Shown: in pieces, positions 17,155 to 25,398 of the stretch | Position numbering within the stretch: position 1 is the first letter of the stretch | How the letters are laid out: each line of letters starts with the position of its first letter | Source: an uncultured Methylococcaceae bacterium | Lineage (GTDB): Bacteria; Pseudomonadota; Gammaproteobacteria; Methylococcales; Methylomonadaceae | Direction: 5' to 3' | Length of the DNA: 64,000 nucleotides | Assembly: GCA_903928685.1 (NCBI GenBank) | Contig: CAIYRS010000001.1 | Coordinates: 1 to 64,000 of the forward strand | Notes under the pieces: model-generated | Told to the model about the DNA's origin: nothing | Databases searched by the model: none | What the model saw: only the letters and a program-made list of their open reading frames with translations | Position numbers and translations under genes: made by a program

Positions 17155-17745
17155 TTAATAGCCGTTGGGTAAGCGGGCAGCAAGTTCATCCCAGGTTATC
17201 GGCAAATCAGCCAACACGCTGATTGGGGTAATGCCTTGCAGTTCGTACAATTCGGGTTTGCCGTATTCGTGGTTTTCTAGTCGGTAGATGGTCAGCACTT
17301 TATCAACCGGATGCACCAGCCAATATTCTTTAACACCGTGGCGTTCGTATAGTTGGCGTTTTTTGATTTGGTCGTGGCTGGCGGTAGATGGCGACAGCAC
17401 TTCCAAAATCCAATCCGGCGCACCGCGTACGCCACGTCGGTCAAGTTTGCTGGCATCGCATACTACCAAAACATCCGGTTGCACCACGGTATCAATACGC
17501 TCATCGGCTTCATCTGCTTTCGGTAGACGCACATCTACAGGCGCAATAAAGGCGCGGCAAGGTTTGCCTTTTAAGCCTTGGCGGAGTTGGAAATAAACTT
17601 CCCCAGCAATATCTTGATGCGGTAAATCCGGCGCGGGTGACATGAAATAGGCTTCGCCATCGATGAGTTCATAGCGGGCATCATCCGACCAGCTAAGGTA
17701 ATCGCCGTAGCAGTAGTAATCTGAATTTTTAAGCGCCAAGCCCAT
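17155..17745 (-). CDS. Uma2 family putative nuclease, copy B
   Basis: A 196-aa near-identical paralogue of the protein at 16278-16868, with the same PD-(D/E)XK core residues intact. The differences are clustered: near residue 50 this copy reads VYFQLRQGLKGKP where copy A reads IYRQIANALIGKP; elsewhere only a few residues differ, including the C-terminus (PNGY against PNDY). This fits a recent tandem duplication with local diversification or gene conversion. Function is unknown for both. Confidence 0.85.
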   Translation of the reverse strand: MGLALKNSDYYCYGDYLSWSDDARYELIDGEAYFMSPAPDLPHQDIAGEVYFQLRQGLKGKPCRAFIAPVDVRLPKADEADERIDTVVQPDVLVVCDASKLDRRGVRGAPDWILEVLSPSTASHDQIKKRQLYERHGVKEYWLVHPVDKVLTIYRLENHEYGKPELYELQGITPISVLADLPITWDELAARLPNGY

Positions 17746-17825
17746 ATGTTTACCTAAAAAATAAAGTTGCCCAAAACAGCCGATTATTTTTGCCTTTCGC
17801 CAAAATTATAACGCGCTGCCTTTCA

Positions 17826-19271
17826 TCACTTCAGTAAAAACCAGCTCGCCAAACCTAAGACAATAAAAAAGCCCATCGAATCGGTGATGGAAGTCAGGAT
17901 AACGCTAGTACCAACGGCGGGGTCTTTGCCAAATTTATGGCGCAGTAAGGGGATGCTGATGCCGACCATGACCGCGACTAATAAATTAATGAACATGGCA
18001 ATCGCCATCACACACGCGATGGCGGTGTCGCGGTATAACAAAAATCCCAGTAAGCCCATAATCAGCCCAATCAACGTGCCGTTTAGCAATGCTAGGGTCA
18101 ATTCCTTTTTTATCAGCCGATAGACATTGGCGGAGGTGATTTGCCCTAAGGCTAGGGAGCGGATAATTAACATGCTGGTTTGGTTGCCAGAGTTGCCGCC
18201 CATTGCCGCAACGATCGGCATTAACGAAGCCAAGGCGACCAGTTGCAAAATCACGTCTTCAAACAGGCTGATGATGCGCGTGGAGGCAAAGGCAGTGGCG
18301 ATGTTTATCAACAGCCAACCCCAGCGGTTACTGGCGCTTTTCCAGACGCTGGAAAACAAATCTTCATCTTCAACCACGCCCGCTTGGCTGAGCATGTCGT
18401 CATCGCTTTTTTCGCGGATAAAATCCAAGATGCTGTCCACGCATAAACGCCCTTGTAATTCTTGTTGCTCGTTAACTACGGGCGCAGAAATCAGGTTATA
18501 ACGCTCAAAAGCGCGGGCGGCATCGGCGGTGTCTTGGTCGGTTTGGAAGAGCACAAAATCGGTGACCATGACGTCGGCGACTTGTTGCATAGGCGGGTGG
18601 GTCAGCAGCCGTTGCAAGGGCAGAATGCCTTTGACCCGATTGTGTTGGTCAACGACAAACAGTTTGTCGGTATGGCTAGGCAATTTGCCGAGTTTGCGGA
18701 TGTAAGAGGAGATGGCTTTTAGGTTGAGGTCGTCGCGGATGGTAATCATGCCGAAATCCATCAACGCACCCACTTGGTTGTCCTGATATGCCAAGATGCT
18801 GTTTAAATGGCTGCGTTCGCTGCTATTTAACGAGCGCAGGATTTTTAACATCGCCCGCTTTGGCAAATCGGCAGCCAAGTCGGCGAGTTCGTCAGTATCC
18901 AAAGTGCCTGCGACGCTGGCTAATTCTTCCGGTGCCATGCCGGAAATAAGGGTATGCCGTACCGCGTCGGAAACTTCCAACAGCACTTGCCCGTCGTGTT
19001 CGGTTTTGATGGCTTCCCAGGCGATTTTACGTTGGCCTAAAGGCAGCGACTCTAGGATGTAGGCAATATCTGCCGGATGCAATAAGTTGAATTTTTCTTG
19101 TAGCCGCGCTTGCTGCTCTTTATGCAACAAGGTTTCTACCAAGTCATGGTGGGTGGCAGGCCCTCGCTCTACCAATTGCTTTTCCAGCTGCTGTTTTTCA
19201 AGCAAAGTGATGACTTCTTGCAATTGCTGTTGCAAAAACTGGGTGGTATCGAGTTTGTCAGTGTTTGCCAT
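17826..19271 (-). CDS. mgtE: magnesium transporter MgtE
   Basis: Mg2+ channel/transporter of the inner membrane. Order seen: an N-terminal helical MgtE_N domain (residues about 30-130, with ILESLPLGQRKIAWE); two CBS domains (about 135-260) that sense Mg2+; and five membrane spans from about residue 300, including the family pore region (PIVAAMGGNSGNQTSMLIIR). From the ATG at 19271 the length is 481 aa. The open frame runs 30 codons further upstream into inverted-repeat element 3, whose translation is not part of the protein. Confidence 0.94.
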   Translation of the reverse strand: MANTDKLDTTQFLQQQLQEVITLLEKQQLEKQLVERGPATHHDLVETLLHKEQQARLQEKFNLLHPADIAYILESLPLGQRKIAWEAIKTEHDGQVLLEVSDAVRHTLISGMAPEELASVAGTLDTDELADLAADLPKRAMLKILRSLNSSERSHLNSILAYQDNQVGALMDFGMITIRDDLNLKAISSYIRKLGKLPSHTDKLFVVDQHNRVKGILPLQRLLTHPPMQQVADVMVTDFVLFQTDQDTADAARAFERYNLISAPVVNEQQELQGRLCVDSILDFIREKSDDDMLSQAGVVEDEDLFSSVWKSASNRWGWLLINIATAFASTRIISLFEDVILQLVALASLMPIVAAMGGNSGNQTSMLIIRSLALGQITSANVYRLIKKELTLALLNGTLIGLIMGLLGFLLYRDTAIACVMAIAMFINLLVAVMVGISIPLLRHKFGKDPAVGTSVILTSITDSMGFFIVLGLASWFLLK

Positions 19272-19314
19272 AGTAGACCTTAATGTTGAAGCACTGATGA
19301 GGGGGTAAAAGCTT

Positions 19315-19698
19315 GTTTGTCCACGAACGACACGAAAAGGCACGAAAAAGTCGATGGTCATTATCGTCCTATCGTTCCCACGCTCTGCGTCACTGCCATT
19401 AAGTTAAGAATTAACATTTCCTATCAATAGGATAGACTGGATGTGGCAGGATTTTTCCGTTCGTCCTGAGCTTGTCGAAGGATGAATGGAAAAATCCGTG
19501 AGCAGATACTTGAACCATTCATGCTTCGACAAGCTCAGCACGAACGGCTTAAGTCTCTGGTTCATATCATTTTTTCCTTAACTTAATGGCAGTGACGCAG
19601 AGCGTGGGAATGATCGTCAAGCTACATATCGGCTACTCATTACTACTTTGAGTTCCAATCCATTTGTTTTTCGTGTCTTTTCGTGCCGTTCGTGGAAA
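19315..19698. repeat. inverted-repeat-bracketed element 3 (CACGAA family), nested
   Basis: The ends are 19315-19349 and 19668-19698. Inside lies a second inverted pair (19373-19408 against 19577-19612, core CTCTGCGTCACTGCC). Inside that lies a third pair (19457-19489 against 19515-19547, core AGCTTGTCGAAG). The structure is symmetrical, as if elements had inserted within elements. No ORF is seen. It separates mgtE from the ParA-like gene. Confidence 0.75.
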
Positions 19699-19709
19699 AA
19701 AACAGCTAC

Positions 19710-20456
19710 TCAAACCTGCAATCGCGCAGCCACTTCTTCCCACAACGCCTGATAGGCGAGGGTAGACGGACTTTTTTTGGTGAAAGCGGCTAAGGGCATA
19801 CGCTCCAAACCCATGCGTTCAATATCGCTGGCGTAAGGGATAACTGTGCTTAACATGTCTGCATGGCTGTCCCGAAGCTGCTGCATGGTGTCGGTGTGCA
19901 TTTTTTTGCGGCGATCGACCATGGAAAAAAACGGTAGCAGCGGCAAGCCTTCCAGGCCGTTTTCGGCAATAAATTTTTTTAATTGTTCGAGTGTCCGCAA
20001 AGATAGCGTGGTCGGGATGATGGGGGAAACTATGGCATCAGCGGCGACAAAAACGGCTTCGGACAGTAAAGATATATTCGGCGGGCAATCCAAAATGACA
20101 AAATCGTAGTCATCTTCTAAGGATTTCAGGCGTTTTTTTAATTGTTGGGTCGGCTTTTTTTTATCATCCAAGACTAAATCAAAATGCCGGAAAGAGAAGT
20201 CAGCGGGCAATAAGTCTAAATTGTCAAAATCGGTACCTTTGATGACATCGTCCAGCTCGCGCTTGCCTGCGATCAGATTTTTGCCGCCGCCTTTCACTTT
20301 GGGTTTAATGCGGAAATAAAAGCTGCTGGCGCCTTGTGGATCAAGATCCCAAACCAAGGTTTTAAAGCCGTTGCGGGCGGCAAGATAGGCCAGATTGACC
20401 GCGCCTGCGGTTTTGCCGACACCACCTTTAATGCTATATAAAGCCAATACTTTCAT
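19710..20456 (-). CDS. ParA-family ATPase
   Basis: A 248-aa cytoplasmic ATPase with the deviant Walker A motif SIKGGVGKT (residues 7-15), a VWDLDPQGA Walker A' segment, and FVILDCPPN as Walker B. ParA-family proteins position DNA or protein complexes by ATP-driven surface oscillation. The gene has no ParB or cargo partner next to it. It is not near an origin gene set, so it is not the chromosomal ParA. The ATG at 20456 is chosen because AGGA lies 9 nt before it; the frame extends 19 codons further. Confidence 0.85.
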   Translation of the reverse strand: MKVLALYSIKGGVGKTAGAVNLAYLAARNGFKTLVWDLDPQGASSFYFRIKPKVKGGGKNLIAGKRELDDVIKGTDFDNLDLLPADFSFRHFDLVLDDKKKPTQQLKKRLKSLEDDYDFVILDCPPNISLLSEAVFVAADAIVSPIIPTTLSLRTLEQLKKFIAENGLEGLPLLPFFSMVDRRKKMHTDTMQQLRDSHADMLSTVIPYASDIERMGLERMPLAAFTKKSPSTLAYQALWEEVAARLQV

Positions 20457-20489
20457 TACGGGTTCCTGTGGGTTCGGGGGCTGGCGATT

Positions 20490-20596
20490 AGGCGTTTGGC
20501 AAGCAATCTTCATAATGAAGACCTTTCAGGTTTTAAAAACCTGAAAGGTCTGGCGTTTTCTTGATACCAAGCAGAAAGTTTTTTAGCCAAACGCCT
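20490..20596. repeat. nested palindromic repeat upstream of the ParA-like gene
   Basis: An 11-bp outer inverted repeat (AGGCGTTTGGC at 20490-20500; complement at 20586-20596) encloses a 33-nt near-perfect palindrome at 20519-20551 built on GACCTTTCAGGTTTT. It occupies nearly all of the promoter region of the ParA-like gene and may act as an operator, a hairpin or a mobile repeat. Confidence 0.6.
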
Positions 20597-20615
20597 CGGC
20601 AGATTGCAGTAACCG

Positions 20616-21380
20616 TTACATCAGTGGCAATAATTGACCTAATAATTTGCCGTTGGTTGCTAAGATTTGCTTAGGAAAAATCCCGGCATTGCCTTTAAAG
20701 TCGGTGACTGTGCCGCCCGCTTCTAAGGCGATTAATGCGCCTGCGGCAACATCGTATAAATTCAGTTCTTGTTCCCAGAAAGCATCAACTTGCCCGTCGG
20801 CAACTAAACATAAATCCATTGCTGCTGAACCTAAACGCCGTTGTCCGGCGGTTTTTTGGGCGATACGGCAGAAGCGTTCCAGATTGTTTTCCGTTAAGTA
20901 AGAACGCAAACAGGCAAAACCAGTGGCTATCATGCTGTTATCCAAGCTGGTTTCTGGCGATACGCTGATAGCTTTGCCGTTTTTGAATGCGCCTCGGCCT
21001 TTTTCCGCACAATAAAAATCGTCTAACGCTGGCGCGTACACTGCACCCATCGTCAGTTCACCGCCGATTTCTAAGGCGACGCTGATCGACCAAAAATATT
21101 GGCCTTTAGAAAATGAATGTGTGCCGTCAATCGGGTCAACAATCCAGCGGTCTGCTTGGTTGGCAGATTGCCCACTTTCTTCGCCCCAAAAGCCGTATTC
21201 AGGGCAATGTTGCAGCAATTGCGCTTGTAAAAAAGCTTCTACTTCAACGTCGGCAGCCGTAACGTAATCGCGTGGGCTTTTTTTGTTGATAGCCAATTGG
21301 TGCAAATCATTAAAATGCGTTAAGGCTATCTTGCCGGCTTGGCGAACGATTTCTTCAAGGACGGCGAGCGAAATGGACAT
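20616..21380 (-). CDS. inositol monophosphatase family phosphatase
   Basis: A 254-aa Mg-dependent, Li-sensitive-type phosphatase. Metal-binding motifs are in order: GEES (residue about 66), WIVDPIDGTHSF (about 78-89) and LYDVAAGALIALEAGG near the C-terminus. The family includes inositol monophosphatase, 3'(2'),5'-bisphosphate nucleotidase and HisN-type histidinol phosphatase. The segment GTHSFSKGQYFWSIS and the 254-aa length fit the histidinol-phosphatase-like subgroup, but this cannot be decided here. It stands alone on the minus strand. Confidence 0.85.
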   Translation of the reverse strand: MSISLAVLEEIVRQAGKIALTHFNDLHQLAINKKSPRDYVTAADVEVEAFLQAQLLQHCPEYGFWGEESGQSANQADRWIVDPIDGTHSFSKGQYFWSISVALEIGGELTMGAVYAPALDDFYCAEKGRGAFKNGKAISVSPETSLDNSMIATGFACLRSYLTENNLERFCRIAQKTAGQRRLGSAAMDLCLVADGQVDAFWEQELNLYDVAAGALIALEAGGTVTDFKGNAGIFPKQILATNGKLLGQLLPLM

Positions 21381-21435
21381 TGGGATTCCTTGGTTGAGTA
21401 ACTGATATTACGCAGACACTTTCTGCGATATGGAA

Positions 21436-21718
21436 GTCAATAATAATGAATCGCTATCGCGATGTTTTTTAAATCGGGTTCTCGCACCCGAAGGCGAGTT
21501 ACTTTCTTTTGCGCCGCCAAAAGCAAGTAACCAAAGAAAAGGCGGCCCGGTTGCCGCTCATGTCTTGCGCTCCTCGCATTTGTCGGGAGGGCAGCAGAAT
21601 GGGCTTCCTGCCCATCTGCCGCCGTGCGGCATCCCTGCCGCACCCCTTCGGGCTATTCCCGACAAATACTCCGGTGCTCGACGCGGCAAACGGGAAAATT
21701 ACGTTACTGCGTAACGGT
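21436..21718. repeat. ~285-bp GC-rich dispersed repeat, copy 1
   Basis: Homologous over its full length, in opposite orientation, to 38859-39143. Shared blocks include TCGGGTTCTCGCACCCGAAG, CTTTCTTTTGCGCCGCC and GGGCTTCCTGCCCATC, ending in GTTACTGCGTAAC. The open frames across it are by-products of its composition. It is probably a structured non-coding repeat. Confidence 0.8.
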
Positions 21719-21778
21719 GGTAAGTAAAAACCGTGATTATACTACATCAGCCACTGCCAAAACTTTTGATAAGTCCGT

Positions 21779-23407
21779 TTAAGAAAAGAATTTAGCGGCA
21801 TTAATCAAGGTCTTGTATATGCCCCAAGCCAAGGGGATGGCGACTATTGACCACGCTAGCAGTAACCAAATGGGATGGGTGCTGCTGGTTGCTGTAATTG
21901 GCTTTGTGGCGGTTGTGGCAATTGGCAATTCTGGGCTTGCCTGCGGGGATTCACTATCATCAATAAACCATTTGCTGGCGACGGGTTTGATTAACAGGTT
22001 GCAGGCTAAGCCAATCAGCAACATGCCAGCTAACACCAACATGGTTTGGTTGTAGGCTTGTTCGCGCGGGATGCCAATGCTCAGTTGGTATTCGCGCATG
22101 TAGTTGACAATCACGGGCCCTAGGATGCCAGCGGTTGCCCAAGCGGTCAGTAAGCGTCCGTGTATTGCCCCGACCATACGAGTGCCGAATAAATCCGCCA
22201 AGTACGCGGGGATGGTGGCAAAGCCGCCGCCATACATGCTTAAGATGATGCAGAAGGCGCACACGAATAGCAGTTTGTCGCCCGCTTGGGCGCTGCCTGG
22301 TACGCTAATGAACAGCCCGCAACCTAACACAAAGAAGGTGATAAAAGTGAGTTTGCGGCCTAATTTGTCGGACATGCTCGCCCAAAAAAATCGTCCGCCG
22401 ATATTGAATAGGCTGAGTAAAGCGGTAAATCCGGCGGCGACAGCGGCAATGGCGGCTAGCTGGGGTTTGTCTAACTCGTTGTAGGTTTTATCAAGGCCAA
22501 TCAATTTGCCGCCGAAGACTTCTTGCAACATCGGCGACGACATGCCGATAACGCCGATACCTGCGCTGACGTTCATGCACAATACCCCCCACAATAGCCA
22601 GAATTGCTTGATTTTGAAGACATCTTTTACATCGACATGGTGTTGGGTAATCATGCTGTTTTTGGCGATGACTTTGGGCGTCCAGCCTTTAGGTTGCCAG
22701 TCTTCAGCGGGGATGCGGTAACTTAATGCCCCAGTCAACATAAACACCAGATAAATCAACGCCATTACCACAAAAGTCGGCATAACGCCGACATCGGTTG
22801 CGCTAGCAAATTGCTTCATCAATAGCGTTGCTAATGGCGAGCCGATCATCGCCCCACCACCAAATCCCATAATCGCCATGCCCGTTGCCATGCCGCGACG
22901 GTCAGGAAACCATTTGATTAAGGTTGAAACTGGGGAGATATAACCCAGGCCTAAACCGATGCCGCCAATAACGCCAGAACCCAATAACATCATCCAAAAT
23001 TGGTGCAAGTAAATGCCGAGCGCGGAAAATAACATGCCGCCACACCAGCAACAGGTGCTAACCACAGCGGCTTTGCGTGGCCCGACTTTTTCTAGCCATC
23101 CACCCCAAAGCGCTGCAGATGAACCTAAGAACACAAAAAATAAAGTGTACATCCAGCCCAAGGTAGCGATTTTCCAATCGCAATCGGTGACAAATAATTC
23201 TTGAAAAAAGCCAATATCAGCAGCGCAAGCCACCGCTTCTTTAATGCCGACCGCTTTTGACAGCGGCAACCAAAATACCGAGAAACCATAGGCCATGCCG
23301 ATACAGAGGTGGATGGCTAGCGCGGCTGGCGGCACCAGCCAGCGGTTAAAACCGGGGGCGGCAATGGTGCGGTGTTTATCTAAAAAGCCAAGAATGCTGT
23401 CAGTCAT
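21779..23407 (-). CDS. MFS transporter, oxalate:formate antiporter (OFA)-like family
   Basis: A 542-aa inner-membrane protein with about 12 spans plus one extra C-terminal span (WLLLAWSIVAIPLAWGIY). Family features: a start IHLCIGMAYGFSVF; GLGLGYISPVSTLIKWFPDRRG after the fourth span; and MGFGGGAMIGSP. These are typical of the OFA group (OxlT/YhjX-type) that exchanges or takes up small carboxylates. A loop of about 40 residues between spans 1 and 2 (VACAADIGFFQELF) is longer than usual. Substrate unknown. A possible sigma-54 promoter and terminator lie upstream on the same strand. Confidence 0.85.
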   Translation of the reverse strand: MTDSILGFLDKHRTIAAPGFNRWLVPPAALAIHLCIGMAYGFSVFWLPLSKAVGIKEAVACAADIGFFQELFVTDCDWKIATLGWMYTLFFVFLGSSAALWGGWLEKVGPRKAAVVSTCCWCGGMLFSALGIYLHQFWMMLLGSGVIGGIGLGLGYISPVSTLIKWFPDRRGMATGMAIMGFGGGAMIGSPLATLLMKQFASATDVGVMPTFVVMALIYLVFMLTGALSYRIPAEDWQPKGWTPKVIAKNSMITQHHVDVKDVFKIKQFWLLWGVLCMNVSAGIGVIGMSSPMLQEVFGGKLIGLDKTYNELDKPQLAAIAAVAAGFTALLSLFNIGGRFFWASMSDKLGRKLTFITFFVLGCGLFISVPGSAQAGDKLLFVCAFCIILSMYGGGFATIPAYLADLFGTRMVGAIHGRLLTAWATAGILGPVIVNYMREYQLSIGIPREQAYNQTMLVLAGMLLIGLACNLLIKPVASKWFIDDSESPQASPELPIATTATKPITATSSTHPIWLLLAWSIVAIPLAWGIYKTLINAAKFFS

Positions 23408-23548
23408 GGTGGATGTAAGTAGTCGAAGTGGGGAAATAGGCGGGGAATTATACTAAAAACCTGAAAATTTCCGCTTGTTTGCGGCGTTCACGGTCATATT
23501 GCGTGTGATGGCTGAGTGGTTTCGCATTGCGGTTTGCTAATTTTGGAC

Positions 23549-23588
23549 AAAAAAAAGCGCGATACCTAGGAGTTTTAGGTTATCGCGC
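23549..23588 (-). terminator. Rho-independent terminator (minus strand)
   Basis: GCGCGATACCT and AGGTTATCGCGC pair with one bulged base. On the minus strand the stem is followed by eight consecutive Ts. It ends whatever is transcribed leftwards from about 23650. Confidence 0.7.
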
Positions 23589-23650
23589 TATTGCTTCCGA
23601 CAAAAAGCAAAAATATCACGAGGAGGTCAAACACGCAGTTGAGAGCGTGT
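23549..23650 (-). ncRNA. candidate small RNA or attenuated leader
   Basis: A transcript starting near 23650 on the minus strand would be about 100 nt. It would contain a first hairpin (ACACGC/GCGTGT, 8-nt loop), a single-stranded pyrimidine-rich stretch with CCTCCT (complementary to a Shine-Dalgarno sequence), and a terminator hairpin (23557-23588) followed by eight Ts (23549-23556). A sigma-54-type promoter precedes it. No family was recognised. Because the MFS gene starts about 140 nt downstream, it could instead be that gene's leader with an attenuator. Confidence 0.4.
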
Positions 23651-23660
23651 AATACTTAAA

Positions 23661-23675
23661 GCAGAATTGATGCCA
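23661..23675 (-). promoter_or_regulatory. candidate sigma-54 promoter (-24/-12)
   Basis: The minus strand reads TTGGCATCAATTCTGCTTT. The GG and GC doublets are separated by exactly 10 nt, as required for sigma-54, and the flanking TGGCA and TGCT match the consensus. No enhancer-binding site was identified. The rest of 23676-24074 shows a short palindrome (TTTGCACT/AGTGCAAA at 23801-23819) and no gene I can support. Confidence 0.45.
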
Positions 23676-23800
23676 ATGTTGTTTTTAAATTTCAAGTAAT
23701 TGAATTTAATTAAATTATTTTGATTTCTAAAGGCGCGATTAGCGGCGCTAAACCTCGCCAGAAAATTATTGCACCAAATATATTCAACAAAATTAAATTT

Positions 23801-23819
23801 TTTGCACTATCAGTGCAAA
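23801..23819. promoter_or_regulatory. palindrome, possible operator
   Basis: TTTGCACT and AGTGCAAA flank a 3-nt centre. It lies between the divergent MFS/small-RNA unit and the HPPD-like gene, where a regulator could act. Nothing links it to a known regulator. Confidence 0.3.
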
Positions 23820-24074
23820 GGCTGTTTATTCGTAGTGTTTTGCGCCAAAATAGTGCACTTTGTTTGGTATCCATTTTGTCATCACTGCTGTTCATCCTGT
23901 TTAAAAAAATACCTTCAACTATTCAGGCGGCAGCGGTTTTTGGCGATTGGTTGGTTTGCACGGTAAGCGGTTGTTTATGAGTTGAAAAACTCACAACGTC
24001 CAACATGTCGGTACGCGCCGATTAATAGTTGGTATAGTGCTTGCTAAAACATTGGGACTATCTCTGAGGCTTGT

Positions 24075-25325
24075 ATGAACACCCAACTATCTTCCTTATC
24101 GTTTCCTATCTATGAGGATAAAAAAAATTCGGCTTTTTTTTATGAATACCGTCATAAATTACTCGAAGAGCGCGACAGCTTAGGATTAACAGAAAGCATC
24201 CACGAAATTGATGCCATGATGTTGACCGTCGATCCGGGCAAATCCATAGAATACATCGCGGAATTGTCCTTGATGTCGGCGTATTGCTATCTGTATACCT
24301 TAGAAAGCGATTCCCACTGGACGCACGTTATGCGGGCTGATGACAGCAGTCCGGATTTGATAGTGCGGGAAGTTAAGCACGAAGGCATACGCGGCATTTT
24401 CCGCAGTCTCAATGAAGTTTATCCGGTTGGCTCAGAAAAACCCCATAGCCGTTACATTGGCGAAGTGTTGCGGGTGACTGATCTGCAAGAAGTGGTCAAA
24501 CTACAGCAAAAACGCGGTTTTAGCTTTTTCTCGGAATCCGAGATGTTACGGCTGGAGTTGCCGCGCAACTTTGCCATTAGTAAGCCGTCGCCGTATACCC
24601 ATAATATTGTCGCCTATTGCCAACGGCAAAAAGGTGAGGAAAAACACTACCAATTGGGTGTCAGTTTCATCAATACCGAAGCCAGCGAGGTTTGCGCGCA
24701 AGCCAAACAGCGCCAACAAGAGCTGGGTATTTATGGCCTGATATTGCCTGTCGATCACTTGGCTACCCGTATTTATAGCCAAAATCGGGAGGTTGCGGTT
24801 TTGGAATGGTTGTCGTTATCGAGTTATTACTATTGGGGGTCGCTGGATATTGTCGATCAAAATTCCACCACCAATGTCACCAAAAGCATCCATTATGCGA
24901 ATGAATTACATAGCCCGGCTAAGGTGTTCTCTGCCAATAACACCCCGTATTTCGTCAACCATTTGAAGATATTCCCTTCGCCGACAGAAAATTTTGTCCG
25001 CAATTATGGGCCAAGGCTGCATCATATCGCCATGGGTGTAAAAGATGGCGCGGTGCATGGTACGGAAAATATTGATTATGTGGTCGATGCCATCCGCGAG
25101 CAGGGCAAGAGTTTTTTACTGGATGTTATCGGTTCAAAATCCGAAGGGCTAAAACAGATTTTTTCCAGTGCTTCTGAGCATTCATCATTGATAATTGAAT
25201 ATGTGCAGCGCTTTGGTGATTTTAAGGGTTATTTTCATAAAGATAATGTCGCAGAATTGACCTTAGCCGCTGGCATTGAGGAAGAACTGATACGGATAGA
25301 AAGCGAAGCACAAAAATGGCAGTGA
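24075..25325 (+). CDS. HPPD-like two-domain VOC dioxygenase-type protein
   Basis: A 416-aa protein resembling 4-hydroxyphenylpyruvate dioxygenase. The C-terminal VOC domain shows the expected 2-His-1-Glu iron site: His228 (LPVDHLATR), His317 (RLHHIAMGV) and Glu375 (SLIIEYVQRFG). The ending GYFHKDNVAELTLAAGIEEE parallels the C-terminal helix that closes the HPPD active site. The N-terminal half is a degenerate VOC domain. Substrate is uncertain, and it need not be HPPD itself. It is the first gene of the one-strand transglutaminase/ATP-grasp/Anbu cluster, 73 nt before the giant transglutaminase, and may oxidise the small molecule that the cluster ligates (inference). Confidence 0.65.
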   Translation: MNTQLSSLSFPIYEDKKNSAFFYEYRHKLLEERDSLGLTESIHEIDAMMLTVDPGKSIEYIAELSLMSAYCYLYTLESDSHWTHVMRADDSSPDLIVREVKHEGIRGIFRSLNEVYPVGSEKPHSRYIGEVLRVTDLQEVVKLQQKRGFSFFSESEMLRLELPRNFAISKPSPYTHNIVAYCQRQKGEEKHYQLGVSFINTEASEVCAQAKQRQQELGIYGLILPVDHLATRIYSQNREVAVLEWLSLSSYYYWGSLDIVDQNSTTNVTKSIHYANELHSPAKVFSANNTPYFVNHLKIFPSPTENFVRNYGPRLHHIAMGVKDGAVHGTENIDYVVDAIREQGKSFLLDVIGSKSEGLKQIFSSASEHSSLIIEYVQRFGDFKGYFHKDNVAELTLAAGIEEELIRIESEAQKWQ

Positions 25326-25398
25326 AGCGACGGTTATCTGCAAGTTTTATTGCGCTACCAATAATTGAAACAAACAAATCAGGCAACAGGAAAACACT

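Noticed and set aside
19272-19361. N-terminal 30-residue extension of MgtE
   Set aside because: The extension is translated from the inverted-repeat element; the family N-terminus begins at the ATG at 19271.
21430-21714. 94-aa plus-strand open frame
   Set aside because: It is inside the other copy of the same repeat and has no protein-like features.
24075-25325. Calling the first gene of the Anbu cluster plain hppD
   Set aside because: The iron site fits, but the N-terminal half and context do not, so a general HPPD-like label is safer.
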